The notes beneath the pieces were generated by a model. The model saw only the letters and a list, made by a program, of their open reading frames with translations. It was not told the origin of the DNA and ran no database searches. A stretch of DNA of 36,212 bases from a virus. How positions within the stretch are numbered: the first letter of the stretch is position 1; each line of letters begins with the position of its first letter. Where the stretch lies: positions 1-36,212 of IMG/VR virus record IMGVR_UViG_3300041402_000206. One strand, written 5' to 3'. This document shows, piece by piece, positions 6,226-13,951 of the stretch. The position numbers and the translations under genes were made by a program.

Positions 6226-6774
6226 TCAGCCCCATTGCTGTGCCATTGCATCGGCTATTCCTTGATAAGTAAGTGATCTTAATTTGCTCCTATCTTTACT
6301 CGGCGGCATCTTATGTATTCTATCTGCCCTCCCTTCCACTATATTAGTTGGTTGTAGTTGTGGCAATCCTCTTGTCCATAAACCTGTTTTTTTAGTCTCA
6401 CCGTGCCCGAATTGCCAAGGCTGTATATAGTATGGTTTGGGAAGTTTACTCTTAGTCGATAAAACACCTACTGGATTTTCTATACATAACTTATCAACCT
6501 TTAAATACCATATTCTCTCAACGAATTTAACAGCATCTTCTCTTTCTTTTGTTCCAGCATACCATCTATTCCCAGAAACCGCTAAATGAGTACATGGTGG
6601 ATGAGCTATAACTAAATCCCAATCATAATTATATGCAATATCCCACAAATCTCCCTTGAAATGCTTACCAGAACTTTCAGATGATAATAAATCACAACTA
6701 ACAGCATCATGCCCTTTTTCAGCAAAGGCATTTCTTACTATCCCACTATATTCACAAGCTACTAAGATCTTCAA
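6226..6774 (-). CDS. DNA cytosine-5 methyltransferase-like protein
   Basis: A 182-residue protein of a phage family usually annotated as DNA cytosine methyltransferase. It begins MKILVACEYSGIVRNAF (SAM-binding strand and helix). It has CDLL near residue 27, the catalytic PPC at 59-61 (AHPPCTHL) and ENP at 99-101, corresponding to C5-methyltransferase motifs IV and VI. The conserved tail has FGHGETKKTGLW, PTNIVEGRADRIHKMPPSKD and QGIADAMAQQW. It is much shorter than typical Dcm enzymes and lacks a recognisable target-recognition domain, so activity is uncertain. The start is TTG at 6774, overlapping the upstream stop (TTGA). The second gene of the early operon, it could protect phage DNA from host restriction. 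Confidence 0.82.
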   Translation of the reverse strand: MKILVACEYSGIVRNAFAEKGHDAVSCDLLSSESSGKHFKGDLWDIAYNYDWDLVIAHPPCTHLAVSGNRWYAGTKEREDAVKFVERIWYLKVDKLCIENPVGVLSTKSKLPKPYYIQPWQFGHGETKKTGLWTRGLPQLQPTNIVEGRADRIHKMPPSKDRSKLRSLTYQGIADAMAQQWG

Positions 6775-6941
6775 TTTAATTCCTCAACTAAGTAAAATTT
6801 ATTAGCTGCAACCTTAACAGCATCTCTCGACCATGTAGGCCTATGCTTTTCGCACATATTTAATCTTTGCTTTTTACCTACAGTTTGAACCAAGGTCATT
6901 GATGCTTTTTCTTTGCATCCACATGCTTCACATTGTTCCAT
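6771..6941 (-). CDS. Small zinc-ribbon-like protein (56 aa)
   Basis: ATG at 6941 follows GGGAGAGGGAAG, the first gene after the 6983-7011 promoter. Its Cys and His pattern (MEQCEACGCK at the N-terminus, then MCEKH at about 29-33) fits a single zinc ribbon. As the first gene expressed from the strongest-looking promoter it may be an immediate-early host-takeover factor; that is inference from position. Confidence 0.7.
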   Translation of the reverse strand: MEQCEACGCKEKASMTLVQTVGKKQRLNMCEKHRPTWSRDAVKVAANKFYLVEELN

Positions 6942-6982
6942 CTTCCCTCTCCCTTGCTTAAGTTTTGTTGCTTATGATTCTA

Positions 6983-7011
6983 ACTATAGCAAGGCATAAA
7001 ACTATTGTCAA
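6983..7011 (-). promoter_or_regulatory. Strong extended -10 sigma70 promoter of the early operon
   Basis: TTGACA (7006-7011), a 17-base spacer and TATAGT (6983-6988) preceded by TGC, an extended -10. Short direct repeats of the form AACTAT...CAAGG on the plus strand overlap both elements and could be operators for the XRE protein. It is the best promoter in the genome by match. Confidence 0.8.
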
Positions 7012-7042
7012 GGGTTATTCCTAGTTATGTGTGTTTTTATTT

Positions 7043-7081
7043 AGAAACAAAAAAAGCCGCTACCCAATTAAGGATAACGGC
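7043..7081 (-). terminator. Rho-independent terminator ending the late (virion and lysis) operon
   Basis: On the minus strand GCCGTTATCC (7072-7081) pairs over 10 bp with GGGTAGCGGC (7056-7065) around a six-base loop, followed by seven T. It lies 22 bases after the holin stop and just before the early promoter, insulating late from early transcription. Confidence 0.9.
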
Positions 7082-7103
7082 AAGGAGGGAGAGTCCTATG
7101 AAA

Positions 7104-7517
7104 TTACTTTTTGAGTGCGTTCTTTACGCCACCTACGATAGCAGGAATACTATTCTTTAATGCAGAGAAGCCCCATACACCACCTATCATAGCGGCAAAG
7201 AGTTGTATATACCATTCAGGCATCGAAGCCAAGGCAACGTCAAAATAATCCTTTACACCGGCAGGGTCAAATAAAGCCCATATAAACGGGCCAGCAAACA
7301 TACCAAAACTAATACGCCTTAACCACTTGTCCTTGTCCTCAAGGTTAGCCATTTCCCAATCATGGTTATTAGAACTGGTATCCCTGAGAAGTCTAGCCTT
7401 ATTTTCAGCTACGGCATTTTTAATATCTAAAGTTTTCTTTTTAAGCTCAACCCTACCTTTATTCCATTCACTAACACCATCTATAATCGGCCCTGCTAAC
7501 CATTGAATTGGATTCAT
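7104..7517 (-). CDS. Holin (3TM/GTA-release type)
   Basis: A 137-residue membrane protein. The hydrophilic N-terminal 65 residues (NPIQWLAGPIIDGVSEW) precede two clear hydrophobic segments: about residues 70-87 (ISFGMFAGPFIWALFDPA) and 103-122 (WYIQLFAAMIGGVWGF). The FIWALFDPAG and MIGGVWG patterns match the holin family described for gene-transfer-agent release. Such proteins permeabilise the inner membrane so the endolysin can reach the cell wall. It is the last gene of the late operon, next to the endopeptidase, as expected for a lysis cassette. Confidence 0.8.
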   Translation of the reverse strand: MNPIQWLAGPIIDGVSEWNKGRVELKKKTLDIKNAVAENKARLLRDTSSNNHDWEMANLEDKDKWLRRISFGMFAGPFIWALFDPAGVKDYFDVALASMPEWYIQLFAAMIGGVWGFSALKNSIPAIVGGVKNALKK

Positions 7518-7519
7518 AA

Positions 7520-7798
7520 TTATTCCTCAGTTAAGTTTTCAAGATCTATTTCCGCATCTATACAGAAATCAGTAGTAAATTGGTCGGGAGCATTTCCATA
7601 CTCTGCACCATATCTTGTCTTACATTCATACACAATCTGCCGGAGTTCCTTTTTCTTGGCCTTGTCTTTATCACTCAAATACATAGTAACATGAGCTTGA
7701 AAGGCTTTCTCTTTAGCAAAGGTTTTATAGAATCCAGTTATGCCACCTGTTACAAAGGAAGCAATGGTTATTAAGTATATTATTATCTTAAGTTTCAT
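7520..7798 (-). CDS. Spanin-like single-pass membrane protein (92 aa)
   Basis: The start was placed at ATG 7798, giving MKLKIIIYLITIASFVTG, an N-terminal signal anchor, followed by a charged helical region (YLSDKDKAKKKELRQIVYE). Longer readings would run back into the endopeptidase gene. Position between endopeptidase and holin and this topology suggest an inner-membrane spanin (Rz-like) that acts on the outer membrane at the end of lysis. No outer-membrane lipoprotein partner was found nested within it. Confidence 0.6.
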   Translation of the reverse strand: MKLKIIIYLITIASFVTGGITGFYKTFAKEKAFQAHVTMYLSDKDKAKKKELRQIVYECKTRYGAEYGNAPDQFTTDFCIDAEIDLENLTEE

Positions 7799-7805
7799 AT
7801 CTACT

Positions 7806-8234
7806 TCACTCCACTTCATAATTGCTATAGTCTCCATCTTTAAATAACAAAGCCTGTTGGTTAGGTTTATCCAATCTCGGCAAACTAATATGTATCCACT
7901 TAGCCGTTCCTTTTTCCTCATAGATACATTGACCAAAATTCAGACTAACTAATATCCATAAATAAACGTCCCATAAATCAGCATCAGGCGTTCTAATATC
8001 AGCAGCCTCACCCTTGCAATGCTGTGAGGTTAAACTACCCCCTATGGCTAAATTTACGGCTTCAGACCTATATCCTGAGTTAACATCTACCCTGCCAAAC
8101 TCATTCCTAATAGGTTGCAATAAGTAGTTGGCTGTATACAATAATTTCTCTTTATGTATACCAGGAGGAACGTTGGAACCACTTGTACTTGTTACGGTTA
8201 ATTCATCAAGTGTAAAATTAGCTGATAGCTTCAA
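7806..8234 (-). CDS. Endolysin: M15-family zinc peptidase
   Basis: A 142-residue peptidase M15_3-type enzyme expected to cut peptide cross-links of peptidoglycan. Family motifs are NSGYRSEAVNLAIGG (52-66), SQHCKGEAADI (70-80, zinc ligands H72 and D79) and WIHIS (113-117, ligand H115). The length fits a single catalytic domain. There is no signal peptide or signal anchor, so release depends on the holin encoded two genes downstream. The first ATG, just after the end of the coiled-coil membrane-protein gene, gives the full N-terminal domain. Confidence 0.9.
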   Translation of the reverse strand: MKLSANFTLDELTVTSTSGSNVPPGIHKEKLLYTANYLLQPIRNEFGRVDVNSGYRSEAVNLAIGGSLTSQHCKGEAADIRTPDADLWDVYLWILVSLNFGQCIYEEKGTAKWIHISLPRLDKPNQQALLFKDGDYSNYEVE

Positions 8235-8237
8235 TTA

Positions 8238-8573
8238 CTACCTCCTCCTGATCTTGGCAATATTAGTCTGCATCTGACCCATTTGAGCAGTTAATTTATC
8301 CATATCAGTTCTTATGTGGCCTATATTATTATTGCTAAGATCTTGCGACCTTTGAAGCAACATAACTATCTCGGTAAGCTTATCTACCTTGGCTGTGTAT
8401 TCATCCTGCTTAACCATCATAGCATTGGTTTGTGTATAGAAAATACCGATAGCAAATGCTATAGTTGCAGTAACGGTAAAAGCTTTCACGGCTACATGAT
8501 CCTTTACTTTAACCATCATCCCCATTAAAAAAGGTGTTGCTATTGGATCTACTATCATCTTTTCAGGTGACAT
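8238..8573 (-). CDS. Membrane protein with C-terminal coiled coil, lysis region
   Basis: A 111-residue protein with one hydrophobic segment (about residues 29-48, VKAFTVTATIAFAIGIFYTQ) and a heptad-like coiled coil over residues 55-108 ending IRRR. It lies just upstream of the endolysin. It could be a second holin or antiholin, or an XhlA-like accessory factor. The start overlaps the upstream stop (TAATG). Confidence 0.65.
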   Translation of the reverse strand: MSPEKMIVDPIATPFLMGMMVKVKDHVAVKAFTVTATIAFAIGIFYTQTNAMMVKQDEYTAKVDKLTEIVMLLQRSQDLSNNNIGHIRTDMDKLTAQMGQMQTNIAKIRRR

Positions 8574-8716
8574 TATGACCTCAACTTTCTAGGCCCACCA
8601 TTGGCCTTTCTACCATCTGTATTGCTTGGCCCACTCTTCTTCGGCTTTTTTGGCTTTTCTTTTGTCGTGCTGTCATTACTGAATTTTATTATTATCTTAG
8701 TTGGCTTCTTTGGCAT
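8573..8716 (-). CDS. Small basic Lys/Pro-rich protein (47 aa)
   Basis: ATG at 8716 follows AAGGAGATTGTA; the stop overlaps the next start (TAATG). The product is very basic, with a KEKPKKPKKSG stretch and a low-complexity tail rich in Gly, Lys and Arg. It is probably disordered and could bind nucleic acid. It sits between the tail fibre and the lysis genes. No family recognised. Confidence 0.6.
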   Translation of the reverse strand: MPKKPTKIIIKFSNDSTTKEKPKKPKKSGPSNTDGRKANGGPRKLRS

Positions 8717-8726
8717 TACAATCTCC

Positions 8727-9917
8727 TTATGGCTCTAATGTTATCATTACCCATCCCCTCGAAAATGAGGCCGTTTCTGTCCCTGCAAAAGTCTCTGCTG
8801 CATAAGTAGCAGTAATTACTATTTCATCAGTAGTAAAGCTAATTATAGTATAAGTAGCATCATAATTAGTAGTTCCTGCAATGGTTGTTACGTCACCAGC
8901 CTTAAAACTATGTGCCGTAATAGGTATTCCAACAAGACCAGCCCCCTTATCTACAGCATCGTCATTATCAAGATTGAATTCTACTAAATCAAAGCTAGTA
9001 CCATCAAATATGCTGCTTGTTTTCCTATCTATATTTAAACTTCCATCTGAGCCTATCTGCCTCATCATTAAATCTATAGTCTCAGTTCCATAATATCCAG
9101 CAGTTATATTATAAAAAGCAGTAGTAGCAGTGTCTGACCTAACTACTCCACTCATTCCCCTTACTTTGGCTAATTGTGCAGCACTGAATCCAGTTGCAAT
9201 AGTTGCCTGTGCACTTGCGTTCATATCCCAAGCGCCTATATTGAATATAAACGGCCCTGCCTTTGCATCTACATATGCCTTGGTGCTTTGTTGTGTCGGT
9301 ACTAAAACCGCACTATCTGAAGCCATACTGTCCTCATCTATAGCAGCATACATATCAACGCCATTATGCTTAATATTAGTTGCAAGGAAATCAATAGTAT
9401 CAACAGTAGTTCCCGTTCTATCTACCGTAAAGATACTACCAAAAGTATCCCTAACATCATTGGCTACCCTAAAGATAAACTGTTCCGCAATGGCTACAAG
9501 TTGCCATAATCTATTATCGGAAGGAGCGTCATTTTCCTCTAGTTCGTAGGTAGGTGTATCAGCTTTAACCGCTAACCTGTCTGTAAATGTCTTAACTCCT
9601 GCTATGGTTTGGTTTCCTGTTAGTAATACAGTAGAGGAAGAATCAGCCGCAGCCTCTATCTCTGCTGGGTAATCAGGTTGTGTTACATCGTTTGCATCAT
9701 CGAGCTTTACGCTATAAGCACCACTTAGGAATATATCCCCAAATTGGCCTTGACTATCAGCTATAACAGGATTAGCGTTAGGGGTAGTTAATGCCTCATC
9801 CGAATATGTATCTTTAGGCGTTACCGTTCCCGATTCATAAAAATACATCTGAGCACCAGGTAGGGGATGCCCGTTTAGATCATATACTGATTGATATGGT
9901 AAAATTAGTCTAGCCAT
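8727..9917 (-). CDS. Tail fibre/appendage protein
   Basis: A 396-residue protein. The N-terminal 70 residues match a module common at the virion-attached end of podovirus fibres: YDLNGHPLPGAQMYFYESGT, then PKDTYSDEALTTPNANPV and GQFGDIFLSGAYSVKL. A repetitive middle (NQTIAGVKTFTDRL) leads to a C-terminal domain starting IGAWDMNASAQATIATGF and ending SRGWVMITLEP. That same C-terminal motif occurs in the product of 13944-14372. It is the last tail gene before lysis. No enzymatic depolymerase signature was seen, so a receptor-binding role is the best inference. Confidence 0.8.
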   Translation of the reverse strand: MARLILPYQSVYDLNGHPLPGAQMYFYESGTVTPKDTYSDEALTTPNANPVIADSQGQFGDIFLSGAYSVKLDDANDVTQPDYPAEIEAAADSSSTVLLTGNQTIAGVKTFTDRLAVKADTPTYELEENDAPSDNRLWQLVAIAEQFIFRVANDVRDTFGSIFTVDRTGTTVDTIDFLATNIKHNGVDMYAAIDEDSMASDSAVLVPTQQSTKAYVDAKAGPFIFNIGAWDMNASAQATIATGFSAAQLAKVRGMSGVVRSDTATTAFYNITAGYYGTETIDLMMRQIGSDGSLNIDRKTSSIFDGTSFDLVEFNLDNDDAVDKGAGLVGIPITAHSFKAGDVTTIAGTTNYDATYTIISFTTDEIVITATYAAETFAGTETASFSRGWVMITLEP

Positions 9918-9920
9918 TTC

Positions 9921-11555
9921 TTATCTCCTTTGTGATTCGATTGCGCCAGGTGCTGCTACTGTTCCAGCTTCACCTAATGATTGAAGAACTCTTCTACCTT
10001 GCGCTATTTCTGCCGCCTCGCGCATAAAAGCATTTTTAGATATGCCTAGCTGGTCTATAGCAATGTCGGGCCTTAAAAGCAATTCTGATAGCTCTGTAGC
10101 GGATCTTTGAGCCTTTGGTACTTTAGCAAGATAAACCCTAGCTATATCGTTAGCATTATCTCCCGACCTTATAATTGCATCGGCAAAGTCTGCCCCTTTC
10201 CTTGTAAGCTTCTGAGCTAACTTTCTTGACACTTGACCTATTGTTGGCAAAAGAACTGCACCAGGCGCACCTAGTAATTTAGCCCCTGCTGTAGTAGATA
10301 TTGAGCCACCTATAATATTAGTTGCCAATCCTTCACTGAATCCAAAACGGCCTATTAATTTTGAGATGTTAGCCCCTGTTGTACCCTGCACTACTTCTTT
10401 CATAGCTTCAAGTTCTTTAGGCTTAAAGAATCTTCTTTGCTTTTTGTTTCTTAATACTCTCTTAAACTCATCCCTTAAACCATTTTCAAAACCGCTCTTA
10501 GCAGTTCCGGCACGCTCAAAGGCTTCTTCTATTAGCTCTGACCTCTTAGCCCTACCCCATAAATCTTGAGCAGCTTTATATTTAGGCATGATCTCGGAAG
10601 GCTTAACTGTTCCTTTTGTAAAGTTGGCTGGGTTTGCATCAGCTAAATAATCGTCAATAGTATCGGTTATAACACCAATCAACCTTATGTCATTAGGTTT
10701 CGAAACTCCAGTTATTGTGCCTTGCGCTGCCTGTCTCAAGCTATCTATGTCTGATAAAGACTGAGCATTGCCTAATTCACTCTTAAACTCTCTTAATACA
10801 GAATCAGTTTCCTTTGCCAGTCTAGGCTTAAACTTAGCTTCCTTTAAGCTTGTTTCTATTTCACCAACTAAATTATCAAAGGCTTTCGGTTTAATCTGCA
10901 CTCCTGATTCATCTAATTCTTTATAGATAGCCCTAGAAGTATCTTTAAGTAATTGCCTATCTGGTGCTGCCTCTACAACTGCTTTTTTGATTGCCCTATT
11001 TTTAGCTAATGCCTTTGTTCTGGCTGCGCCCTTGATAACCCCTTTAGTACTAGCAAACCCTATTGCCTCGATAATTGCCGTTGGGATAGTTGCTGCCGCT
11101 GCCGCTAATGCAGGACTTCCTGTTGCCTCAAAAGTCTCATCACCTAAGAATGTTTCAGCGGCTTGTAATGCTTCACCTACTGGAGCTAGAACACCGCCTA
11201 CAGTCTTTAGGGCTTCTTGTCCGGCCTCAGTTCTAGGTTGAAAAGTTAAAGCTTCTCTAGTGGCTGCAACTGTCTCTGCTCCCCTCTGTACTGCGGCTTC
11301 TGGACTTGGTGCAAATGCCGCCCTAGCAAGACCAGCCAAACCAGCTATAGGCTCTGCTATTGCTCCCGAAACTAATGTACCTAGAGGCTCAACTACTGCT
11401 GCACCTGGGAAACTTGGTTGAGCTGCTACAGGTTGTTGTGCTTGGCCCCTTAACTGCTCAAGTTCCTGTCTAGGTGTTAATTGAGCTACCTGTTGTGGCC
11501 CTTGCTGTGCAGCCATAGCCCTTAATCTGTTAAGTTCTTCTCTAGCGGTTGGCAT
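9921..11555 (-). CDS. Large DNA ejection (internal virion) protein
   Basis: A 544-residue protein in the position of P22 gp20/gp16 ejection proteins. The N-terminus has two related segments (REELNRLRAM and RQELEQLRGQ). Ala/Gly-rich hydrophobic stretches follow (GTLVSGAIAEPIAGLAGLA; ALAAAAATIPTAIIEAIGFA) that could insert into the host envelope, then long basic helices. A second hydrophobic region is at about 420-450. This composition is typical of proteins packed in the virion and expelled with DNA to form a conduit. Its start overlaps the upstream gene's last base. Assignment rests on order and composition rather than a diagnostic motif. Confidence 0.7.
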   Translation of the reverse strand: MPTAREELNRLRAMAAQQGPQQVAQLTPRQELEQLRGQAQQPVAAQPSFPGAAVVEPLGTLVSGAIAEPIAGLAGLARAAFAPSPEAAVQRGAETVAATREALTFQPRTEAGQEALKTVGGVLAPVGEALQAAETFLGDETFEATGSPALAAAAATIPTAIIEAIGFASTKGVIKGAARTKALAKNRAIKKAVVEAAPDRQLLKDTSRAIYKELDESGVQIKPKAFDNLVGEIETSLKEAKFKPRLAKETDSVLREFKSELGNAQSLSDIDSLRQAAQGTITGVSKPNDIRLIGVITDTIDDYLADANPANFTKGTVKPSEIMPKYKAAQDLWGRAKRSELIEEAFERAGTAKSGFENGLRDEFKRVLRNKKQRRFFKPKELEAMKEVVQGTTGANISKLIGRFGFSEGLATNIIGGSISTTAGAKLLGAPGAVLLPTIGQVSRKLAQKLTRKGADFADAIIRSGDNANDIARVYLAKVPKAQRSATELSELLLRPDIAIDQLGISKNAFMREAAEIAQGRRVLQSLGEAGTVAAPGAIESQRR

Positions 11556-12826
11556 TATTGAAACCTCGCTCTCAATTCCTCTAATTCGGCCTGTTCTTGT
11601 GCACTTAAATCACTTTCTTCTGCTTCTAAAGTAAACGCTAAGGCATCTTCTATCTCTTTAGCCGAGTCGATATCACCAGACTTTATCGCAGCCCTTATGC
11701 CTCTTTGAGCAGCCCTTTTAACTAGTTTCATAGTTTGGTTGATTAGTCTTTTGTTTCCTGCTGTAGATTTTCCATAGTTGGCTTCTATTTCCTGTAAACT
11801 CTTTCCCTCTTCAGCAGTAAACGCTGCACCAAAAGTAGTTCTTAATTGAGAAAGTACCGCCTTTCCCATTCTGTTAGAAAGTTCAGCCTCGTTAGCACTC
11901 TCTACACCGAAAAACCTTTTAGCCTTCAAAGCAGCATTACTAAAGCCACCTGTTGCAATACCATCTAAAAGGTCTTTCGCTCTTCTAAGGTTACCAAATC
12001 CATCAGCAGCAATAATGCCTTCATTTATAGCTTTTTGTCTCCTTGCGCCAATTCCCCTTCCTGTCACTTTAGCAATTTCTTCCTCTTCTGTTACTGCAAG
12101 ATCAGCGGCCCTTTCCTCTTCTTTAGTCTCTCTTGATATTTCAAAACCTTCTGGTATAGCTGCTTGCTCAAGTCTTGATTTGCCAGTTTTAGGATCAAAC
12201 ACAGGATTTACAAGTATCTTTTCTTTTGTTTTAGGATTAACTAATGTTACAGGCTGGAAAGCTTTTTCTGCTCCACCTGCTCCTGCACCCCTGGCTGATA
12301 CTTGTTCACGTTGTAAAGCACTTAAAGCTGCTGCCTTTAGACTCATTAGGGATGATTTAACTTGTTGTGGTGGCAAGTCCTTCAATGCCAATATTTCTGA
12401 AGCATCCTCCCCTTTAGATGAAACTCTCAACGCTTCTTTATCAATCAAGAATTGCAATGTTGCATCGTCAGGAGCATCTAAGGCAACATCAGCAAAGGCC
12501 GCAGCATCTTCTTTTTGTGCCTGAGTAAAAACTTTAGCTGCATCAAGTATCTGCTTACCTGCTATCGGATCATCTGCAATAGCTCTATTTACAGCTTGCT
12601 CTTGTGTTTCCTCTGCTGGTGCTTCAGCGGGAACACCTAATGCCCTTTGTCTAGTAGCCAGTTGTCCTGCCTCCTGTTCTGCCGTTAATTGTGCTAACCT
12701 CTGCTTATTTTGTTCTTCTCTAGTGAGCATACCTTGACGTTGTATCTCACCCCTACTTGCCAACCCTTGCTGTATGCCTTGCAATATAGAAGGAGCTTGA
12801 AATTGTTGTGCTGTTACTAATGCCAT
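11555..12826 (-). CDS. DNA ejection/internal virion protein
   Basis: A 423-residue, helix-rich protein (MALVTAQQFQAPSILQGIQQ...) between the Gln-rich gp7-like protein and the large ejection protein. It is rich in Ala, Gln, Glu and Lys, with heptad-like stretches (REEQNKQRLAQLTAEQEAGQ) and a C-terminal acidic helix (ESDLSAQEQAELEELRARF). No membrane segment is visible. Gene order matches the trio of P22-type ejection proteins. Function is inferred from context. Confidence 0.7.
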   Translation of the reverse strand: MALVTAQQFQAPSILQGIQQGLASRGEIQRQGMLTREEQNKQRLAQLTAEQEAGQLATRQRALGVPAEAPAEETQEQAVNRAIADDPIAGKQILDAAKVFTQAQKEDAAAFADVALDAPDDATLQFLIDKEALRVSSKGEDASEILALKDLPPQQVKSSLMSLKAAALSALQREQVSARGAGAGGAEKAFQPVTLVNPKTKEKILVNPVFDPKTGKSRLEQAAIPEGFEISRETKEEERAADLAVTEEEEIAKVTGRGIGARRQKAINEGIIAADGFGNLRRAKDLLDGIATGGFSNAALKAKRFFGVESANEAELSNRMGKAVLSQLRTTFGAAFTAEEGKSLQEIEANYGKSTAGNKRLINQTMKLVKRAAQRGIRAAIKSGDIDSAKEIEDALAFTLEAEESDLSAQEQAELEELRARFQ

Positions 12827-12835
12827 TTTATCCTC

Positions 12836-13522
12836 CTATGCTTGGAACTGTTGAGGTTGATTTAAAGTAGTTTGTTGCTGTGGCTGTTGTTGTGTTGTGG
12901 TCGGTTGTTGCTGATTAAATAGACCACTTTGAGCCGCTATCCCTCCTAATTGCGATAGAGTTTGCTGTTGAGCTTGAGACTGTCCTAATATGCCTGAAGC
13001 CCTAGCCGCCCCTGCCTGTTGCTGTAATTGCCCTATTTGCCCCGCTGCTTGCTGCCCGAATTGACCTAAATTAGTAGCCGCTGTTTGTGCAGTACCTGAT
13101 ATAGAAGCAAGTCTGTTGAATTGATTAGATAGGTCTGTTTGCGCTCTCCCAAAAGCTTGTTCCTGCAAGGCACTTCTTATATTGCCACCACCTAGCCCAC
13201 CAATGGCAGACGCATTTCTCAATAAAGCCCTCTCTTGCTGATCCCTTAAAAATTGCTGCCCTGGAGATTGAGCAAATGCTGCAAAAGCTTGTTGCTGTTC
13301 TGCTTGTCCACCTAATCCAGTTAAAGCTGCTTGTTGTTGTATAGCCGCTTGCCCTGGTGCTGCAAAGGGAGCAAGACGTGCTTCTTGTGCTTCTCTTGCT
13401 GCTACCTGTTCTGCTATTGCTGCCCTCGCTGACTTTGCTTGCTCACCCGCTGCCCTTCCAGCCTGCCTTGATGATTCAAGCCCTCCTGCTACCACTACTA
13501 CTGCTGCTGCTACCTCTGCCAT
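12836..13522 (-). CDS. Gln/Ala-rich DNA ejection protein, P22 gp7-like
   Basis: A 228-residue protein with an Ala-rich hydrophobic N-terminus (MAEVAAAVVVVAGGLESSR). A conserved core, SPGQQFLRDQQERALLRNAS to IGGLGGGNIRSALQEQAFGR, is widespread in ejection proteins encoded before P22-like gp20. The C-terminus is low-complexity Gln/Thr/Pro. The N-terminal stretch may be processed, as P22 gp7 is; that is by analogy only. Confidence 0.78.
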   Translation of the reverse strand: MAEVAAAVVVVAGGLESSRQAGRAAGEQAKSARAAIAEQVAAREAQEARLAPFAAPGQAAIQQQAALTGLGGQAEQQQAFAAFAQSPGQQFLRDQQERALLRNASAIGGLGGGNIRSALQEQAFGRAQTDLSNQFNRLASISGTAQTAATNLGQFGQQAAGQIGQLQQQAGAARASGILGQSQAQQQTLSQLGGIAAQSGLFNQQQPTTTQQQPQQQTTLNQPQQFQA

Positions 13523-13525
13523 TTC

Positions 13526-13951
13526 TTAATACCTCCGCATAATAAATTGAGTATGCTTGAAATCTTGACGCTCCCAGAACCTTCTTTTTTCTGGATAGCA
13601 TTGTATTTGTATAATATTTGCCCCTTGCTCATAAGAAAGGGCTTCCATTTTTCTAAACATTGTATCTGTCTCAACCCCTTCCCTATGTTCTGGCTTCATA
13701 AAAAGGTGCATACCGTAGCCGATAACTTTACCTGTAGCAGCATCATTGCTTAGGAATACATCACAAAATCCAATAGTTTCGCCATCCTTAATAGCCGATA
13801 CAACTATAAATTTATCTGTTTCCTGTAAAGACTTCATTTGCTCAATAAACCAATCTCTATTAGGGTCTTCACCATATTTAAGTTCTTTGACCATATCAAG
13901 CCATAAGTCAACATAAGTATTTACATCAGGATTTATAATATACTCAGTCAT
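13526..13951 (-). CDS. GNAT-fold acetyltransferase-like protein in the virion gene block
   Basis: A 141-residue protein with a GNAT-like layout: KFIVVSAIKDGETIGFCDVF, then GKVIGYGMHLFMKPEHREG, a helix, and the end CYPEKRRFWERQDFKHTQFI. The acetyl-CoA loop normally reads (Q/R)-x-x-G-x-(G/A), but here it is REGVETD, so the cofactor site looks degenerate. It lies exactly between tail and ejection genes, so a structural role of an inactive fold is possible. The end FWERQDFKHTQFIMRRY matches the usual GNAT C-terminal pattern. It overlaps the upstream gene by 8 bases. Confidence 0.7.
   Translation of the reverse strand: MTEYIINPDVNTYVDLWLDMVKELKYGEDPNRDWFIEQMKSLQETDKFIVVSAIKDGETIGFCDVFLSNDAATGKVIGYGMHLFMKPEHREGVETDTMFRKMEALSYEQGANIIQIQCYPEKRRFWERQDFKHTQFIMRRY

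Noticed and set aside
7520-7936. A 138-residue reading of the spanin-like gene
   Set aside because: The extra N-terminus lies within the endolysin gene in another frame and lacks an SD; ATG at 7798 gives a proper signal anchor.
12015-12524. Long open frame on the plus strand (169 codons), and a similar one at 9130-9549
   Set aside because: They are antisense to clear virion genes, have no SD, and their low-complexity hydrophobic products reflect the opposite strand.
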